A stretch of DNA of 9,431 nucleotides from Paracoccaceae bacterium (lineage in GTDB: Bacteria > Pseudomonadota > Alphaproteobacteria > Rhodobacterales > Rhodobacteraceae): the NCBI GenBank assembly GCA_020441345.1, contig JAGRMK010000205.1, positions 9,224-18,654 on the forward strand. Direction: 5' to 3'. Both the position numbers and the translations under genes were made by a program. Within the stretch, counting starts at the first letter, position 1. Each line of letters opens with the position of its first letter. Shown here one piece after another: positions 6,392-9,431 of the stretch. A model generated the notes under the pieces. It worked only from the letters and a program-made list of their open reading frames with translations. It was not told where the DNA came from and ran no database searches.

Positions 6392-7177
6392 TCACCCGAC
6401 GAACGCCTTTTCGATCACGAAATCGCCCGGCGCCGCATTCGATCCCTCGCGCAGCCCGGCCCGCTCCAGCAGCGCCGCCACGTCCTTGTTGAATGCCAGC
6501 GAGCCGCAGACCATCGCCCGGTCGCCCGCAGCGTCCAGCGGCCCCGTCAGGTCGAGATCCGTGAACACCTTGCCCGAGGCCAGCGTTTCGGTGATCCGCC
6601 CCATCCGCGGCGATACCTCGCGCGTGGTCGTCGGATAGTAGGACAGCTTTCCCGCCATCATCTCGCCGATCAGCGGATCGGCGTGCAGATCTTCGATCAG
6701 GCGGCGACCATAGTCCAGCTCTGTGACCTCGCGGCAGGTGTGCATCATCACCACGCGCTCGTTTTTCTCCCAGGTCTCGGGCTCGCGCAGCAGGCTGGCG
6801 AAAGGGGCAAACCCGGTGCCGGTTGCCAGCATCCACAGCCGTTTGCCGGGCATAAGCGCGTCATGCACCAGGGTGCCGACGGCTTTGGGCCGCAAGATGA
6901 TCGGATCACCCGGCCGGATATGTTGCAACCGGCTGGTCAGAGGGCCGTCGGGAACCTTGATCGAATAGAATTCCAGTTCGTCATCCCAGGCAGGCGAAGC
7001 GATGGAATAGGCGCGCAGCACCGGCTTGCCATTGAGATCCGGCAGGCCGATCATCACGAATTCGCCGGACCGGAACCGCAGGCTTTGCGGCCGGGTAACG
7101 CGGAACGAAAACAGCCGGTCGGTCCAATGGGTGACGGCGGTGACGGTTTGCAGATCCGTGCGCAGGGGCTGGTTCAT
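6392..7177 (-). CDS. fpr: Ferredoxin--NADP(+) reductase
   Basis: The 261-residue flavoprotein is of the bacterial Fpr type and moves electrons between NADPH and ferredoxin or flavodoxin in the cytoplasm. The N-terminal FAD domain has RAYS at 55-58 (isoalloxazine contact) and KVPDGPLTSRL at about 74-84. The C-terminal NADP domain has LATGTGFAPFASLLR at 117-131 and VCGS at 223-226. The ending FVIEKAFVG is the short C-terminal extension, with no terminal aromatic residue, typical of the Azotobacter/Rhodobacter subclass. The length is normal for this group (about 255-272). Its ATG overlaps the stop of the DUF934 gene as ATGA, and GAGGG lies seven bases upstream (7185-7189). As the last gene of the sulfite-reduction operon it plausibly supplies reduced ferredoxin to the siroheme enzyme; this is an inference from context. 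It probably also serves other roles, for example in the oxidative stress response. Confidence 0.95.
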   Translation of the reverse strand: MNQPLRTDLQTVTAVTHWTDRLFSFRVTRPQSLRFRSGEFVMIGLPDLNGKPVLRAYSIASPAWDDELEFYSIKVPDGPLTSRLQHIRPGDPIILRPKAVGTLVHDALMPGKRLWMLATGTGFAPFASLLREPETWEKNERVVMMHTCREVTELDYGRRLIEDLHADPLIGEMMAGKLSYYPTTTREVSPRMGRITETLASGKVFTDLDLTGPLDAAGDRAMVCGSLAFNKDVAALLERAGLREGSNAAPGDFVIEKAFVG

Positions 7178-7551
7178 GCCGATGCCCTCAGCCGCGCGCG
7201 ATAATCATGGCCTTGCCAGTTCGCACGGGCCAGCCATTGTGCCTGCGGTTGGCGGGCGGCGAGGGCTTCGTCGATCTCGACCTCGTCAAACCCGGCGCGG
7301 CGCGCCATCGTGTACTGATCGGCGATCACATGACCCTTTGCCCGAAGACGCCCGGCAAACCCCATGCGCCGCAGCCGCGCGGCCAGCGTGAACCCGCGCC
7401 CGTCCGCGAAGGACGCAAAGGCGATGCGGATCGCCGCGACGCCTTGCATCTGTGCGTCCAGTGCATTCGGGTCCACGTCCGACTCCAGGTCGAACCAGGT
7501 TCCGGTGAAACGATCCGGGGCAAAGCCGGTATCGGTGACGATCACGCTCAT
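7174..7551 (-). CDS. DUF934 family protein linked to sulfite reduction
   Basis: The 125-residue protein belongs to DUF934, recognised by IRIAFASFADGRGFTLAARL, MGFAGRLRAKGHVIADQ and RRAGFDEVEI. This family is repeatedly found beside cysI/cysH in Proteobacteria and is sometimes called an oxidoreductase, but its biochemical role is not established and no cofactor motif or cysteine is visible. The start at 7551 is preferred over an upstream in-frame ATG at 7599 because AAGGA lies seven bases before it (7559-7563) and the family consensus begins near this point. Its start overlaps the cysH stop and its stop overlaps the fpr start, both as ATGA. This points to coupled translation and production in fixed ratio with its neighbours. 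It is a plausible accessory or assembly factor for sulfite reduction. Confidence 0.88.
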   Translation of the reverse strand: MSVIVTDTGFAPDRFTGTWFDLESDVDPNALDAQMQGVAAIRIAFASFADGRGFTLAARLRRMGFAGRLRAKGHVIADQYTMARRAGFDEVEIDEALAARQPQAQWLARANWQGHDYRARLRASA

Positions 7552-8258
7552 GACGCTTTCCTTCTGATCACGCGGCCATCCTGAATGTGGATGCCGCATT
7601 CGGTCTTGTCCTGTCCACGCCAGCGCCCGGCGCGCGGGTCTTCGCCCGCCGCCACCGGTCCGGTGCAGGGCGCGCAGCCAATGGAGGCATAGCCTTTGGC
7701 AACCAGCGGGTGCCGGGGCAGGTCATGGCGGTCGATATAGGCGGCGATCTGGCGCACATCCCAACTGGCCAGCGGATTCACTTTGGTCTGACCACTGGCC
7801 GTGTCGCGCTCGAACAGGTCCAGATCGGCGCGTGCACCGCCCTGCATCCGCTTGCGGCCGCTGATCCAGCCGTCGAACCCTTGCAATGCCTGGGCCAGGG
7901 GCCGGGTCTTGCGCAGGTCGCAGCAGGCATCCGGCGCGGCGCGATGCAGCGTGGCGTCGGGATCGTCGGCAAACAATGCTTCACGGTCGGGACCGATCAC
8001 CCGCAGATCACGCAATGCCAGCTTTTCGGCAAGGGTGCGTTGATAGGCCAGCGTTTCAGGGAACAGCATCAGCGTATCGATGAACAGCACCGGCGTTTGC
8101 GGCGCGATCTGCGCGACCATGTGCAACAGAACCACCGAATCGGCACCAAAGCTGGACACCAGTGCAATCTCGCCCAGCGCCCCCGACAGCGAAAAGCGCA
8201 GCGCGGTTTCGGCGTCCTGGCCAAAGCGCGCGTTCAGCGTGGCAAGGTCACGCGGCAT
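7548..8258 (-). CDS. cysH: Assimilatory adenylyl-sulfate / phosphoadenylyl-sulfate reductase, iron-sulfur type
   Basis: The 236-residue enzyme uses thioredoxin or glutaredoxin to reduce activated sulfate (APS or PAPS) to sulfite and AMP or PAP. Visible motifs are the PP-loop nucleotide site SSFGADSVVLLH (35-46), LFPET (65-69), the substrate-binding region SGRKRMQGGAR (133-143), the cysteine pair CC (112-113) with CAPC (195-198), and the catalytic KTECGIH with Cys221. The CC...CxxC set binds a 4Fe-4S cluster in APS reductases of plants and many bacteria and is absent from E. coli PAPS reductase, so APS is the more likely substrate. The usual DTG before LFPET reads DTLM here. The ATG at 8258 is chosen because AGGAG stands seven bases before it (8266-8270). 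The frame stays open to 8525, but that extension is the shadow of the sulfite reductase gene. It overlaps cysI by 11 bases and the DUF934 gene by four. Confidence 0.95.
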   Translation of the reverse strand: MPRDLATLNARFGQDAETALRFSLSGALGEIALVSSFGADSVVLLHMVAQIAPQTPVLFIDTLMLFPETLAYQRTLAEKLALRDLRVIGPDREALFADDPDATLHRAAPDACCDLRKTRPLAQALQGFDGWISGRKRMQGGARADLDLFERDTASGQTKVNPLASWDVRQIAAYIDRHDLPRHPLVAKGYASIGCAPCTGPVAAGEDPRAGRWRGQDKTECGIHIQDGRVIRRKAS

Positions 8259-9429
8259 CGGCCCGCTCCTGATCATAGAGCGTCGCCTTGAACGGTCCCA
8301 GCCCGACGCGGCGATAGGCCTGCAAGAAGGTCTCGGCGGGACTGACGCGCAGCGACAGATAGGCGCGGATGATGCGTTCGATGGCCGGGACGATCTGGTC
8401 ATAGGCAAAGCCCGGACCAGTGCGGTCGCCCAGGTGCGCATCCTCGGACCCGTCGCCGCCGAGCGTGATCTGGTAATTCTCCACCCCCGCGCGATCCAGC
8501 CCCAGAATGCCGATATGCCCGACATGGTGATGCCCGCAGGCGTTGATGCAACCCGAGATCTTGATCTTCAGCGGGCCGATATCGTGCTCCAGCTTGAGCG
8601 CCTCGAAATGGGTGGCAATCTCTTGCGCGACCGGAATCGACCGCGCCGTCGCCAGCGCGCAGTAATCCATGCCCGGGCAGGCGATGATGTCGGAAATCAG
8701 CCCGACATTCGCCGTTGCCAGCCCCTGCACTCGCAGCGCCTTGTGCAGAGCGGGCAGATCGGCGCGGGCGACATGCGGCAGGATCACGTTTTGCTCGTGG
8801 CTGATGCGGATTTCGCCGTGGCCGTAAGCCTCGGCCAGATCCGCGATCAGGCGCATCTGGTCGCTTGTCGCATCGCCCGGCGTCGCGCCATGCGCCTTCA
8901 GGCTGATCGTGACGATGGCATGCCCAGGGTCGCGATGTGCGGTCAGATTGGTATCGGCCCAGGCCCGGAACAGTGGATCGGCGTCATAGGCAGCCCGAAA
9001 ACCCAGATCCGGCGTCGGGCGCAGTTCGGGGGCGCGGAACATGCGCTCGATCCGGGCCAGATGGTCGGCGGTAGCGGCGCTGTCGAAGCCGGGCGCGACC
9101 TCGGCAAAGCGCGCCTCGACCAGATCGCGCACGGTGTCGATCCCGTTTTCGTGCACGGTGATCTTGATCCGTGCCTTGAACTTGTTGTCGCGCCGACCCA
9201 GCAGGTTGTAGGTGCCCACGACGGCCTCCAGATAGGGCAGCAGATCGGCCACCGGCAGGAAGTCGCGCAGCACCTTGCCGATCATCGGCGTCCGGCCCAG
9301 CCCGCCGCCGACGATCACCTCGAACCCCGGTGCGCCCGCGCGCAGAACCATGCGCAGCCCGATGTCATGCGCCCTGGTTACCGCGCGGTCGATGGGCGAA
9401 CCGGTTACCGCCACCTTGAACTTGCGCGG
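8248..9429 (-). CDS. cysI: Nitrite/sulfite reductase, siroheme and 4Fe-4S hemoprotein, C-terminal part
   Basis: The frame is open to the right edge, where codons for PRKFK precede VAVTGSP, so the N-terminus lies outside the window and the GTG at 9414 is not the start. About 394 of a typical 550 residues are present. The enzyme makes the six-electron reduction of sulfite to sulfide (nitrite to ammonia in relatives). The four cysteines that bind the 4Fe-4S cluster and bridge it to siroheme are in CPGMDYC (8659-8679) and CINACGHH (CINAC codons 8536-8550). A ferredoxin-like half-domain follows each part of the repeat that makes up this fold. The family uses ferredoxin as donor or, with CysJ, NADPH; no cysJ is seen here, and fpr is in the same operon. 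The cysH, DUF934 and fpr neighbours make sulfite the likely substrate, though sequence alone does not exclude nitrite. Upstream, related genomes usually have cysG and a DUF2849 gene. Confidence 0.93.
   Translation of the reverse strand, partial: PRKFKVAVTGSPIDRAVTRAHDIGLRMVLRAGAPGFEVIVGGGLGRTPMIGKVLRDFLPVADLLPYLEAVVGTYNLLGRRDNKFKARIKITVHENGIDTVRDLVEARFAEVAPGFDSAATADHLARIERMFRAPELRPTPDLGFRAAYDADPLFRAWADTNLTAHRDPGHAIVTISLKAHGATPGDATSDQMRLIADLAEAYGHGEIRISHEQNVILPHVARADLPALHKALRVQGLATANVGLISDIIACPGMDYCALATARSIPVAQEIATHFEALKLEHDIGPLKIKISGCINACGHHHVGHIGILGLDRAGVENYQITLGGDGSEDAHLGDRTGPGFAYDQIVPAIERIIRAYLSLRVSPAETFLQAYRRVGLGPFKATLYDQERADAA
8266..8270 (-). promoter_or_regulatory. Ribosome binding site that fixes the cysH start
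   Basis: On the minus strand AGGAG (CTCCT as written on +) stands seven bases before the ATG at 8258. It lies within the last codons of the sulfite reductase gene. The alternative ATG at 8276 has no comparable element. Confidence 0.7.
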
Positions 9430-9431
9430 CA

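Noticed and set aside
7587..8291. 234-codon plus-strand open frame
   Set aside because: Antisense to cysH, whose catalytic motifs are clear; the translation resembles no protein family.
8259..8525. N-terminal extension of cysH by 89 codons
   Set aside because: It lies inside the sulfite reductase gene, translates to Arg/Ser/Pro-rich sequence unlike CysH, and the AGGAG at 8266-8270 points to the start at 8258.

Overview
The window looks like chromosomal DNA from a GC-rich alphaproteobacterium, most likely a member of the Rhodobacteraceae. I infer this from the strong G/C preference at third codon positions, the order of the sulfite-reduction genes (sulfite reductase, cysH, DUF934, fpr), the subclass of the ferredoxin reductase, and a GGCGGGGT-type palindromic intergenic repeat of the kind I associate with that family. 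No tRNA, rRNA, insertion sequence, phage gene or CRISPR array was seen. Every gap between genes is 130 bases or shorter.

Left part (1-4996, + strand): three consecutive genes for exported proteins that I cannot assign to a characterised system. The first is cut by the left edge. The second encodes a 652-residue protein with a signal peptide and no recognised domain. It overlaps the third by ATGA, so the two are probably translationally coupled. The third encodes a 674-residue exported protein with two related alpha/beta domains, a proline-rich linker and three C-terminal helical repeats of the 'YL..yP.G..A..A...L' type. The first and third proteins are paralogues: they share the end of domain 1, all of domain 2 with a cysteine pair at identical spacing, the linker and the terminal repeat. 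The group is therefore paralogue - orphan - paralogue. It ends in a GC-rich hairpin at 4965-4996. The 129-base gap between the first two genes holds a hairpin and a perfect FNR/FixK-like dyad.

Middle (5080-6387): a fold-type I, class V PLP enzyme. It resembles SufS/CsdA cysteine desulfurases but has Phe where the persulfide cysteine should be. Its stop codon lies inside a 22-bp perfect inverted repeat whose arms are themselves palindromes. The repeat separates it from the convergent genes on the right.

Right part (6392-9431, - strand): a compact operon for the last two steps of assimilatory sulfate reduction, transcribed right to left. It contains a siroheme/4Fe-4S nitrite/sulfite reductase (cut by the right edge), an iron-sulfur CysH (APS-reductase type), a DUF934 protein and a ferredoxin-NADP(+) reductase. 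Adjacent genes overlap by 11, 4 and 4 bases, and each downstream gene has a Shine-Dalgarno sequence inside its neighbour. CysH would make sulfite, the siroheme enzyme would reduce it to sulfide, and Fpr would plausibly keep ferredoxin reduced for that step.
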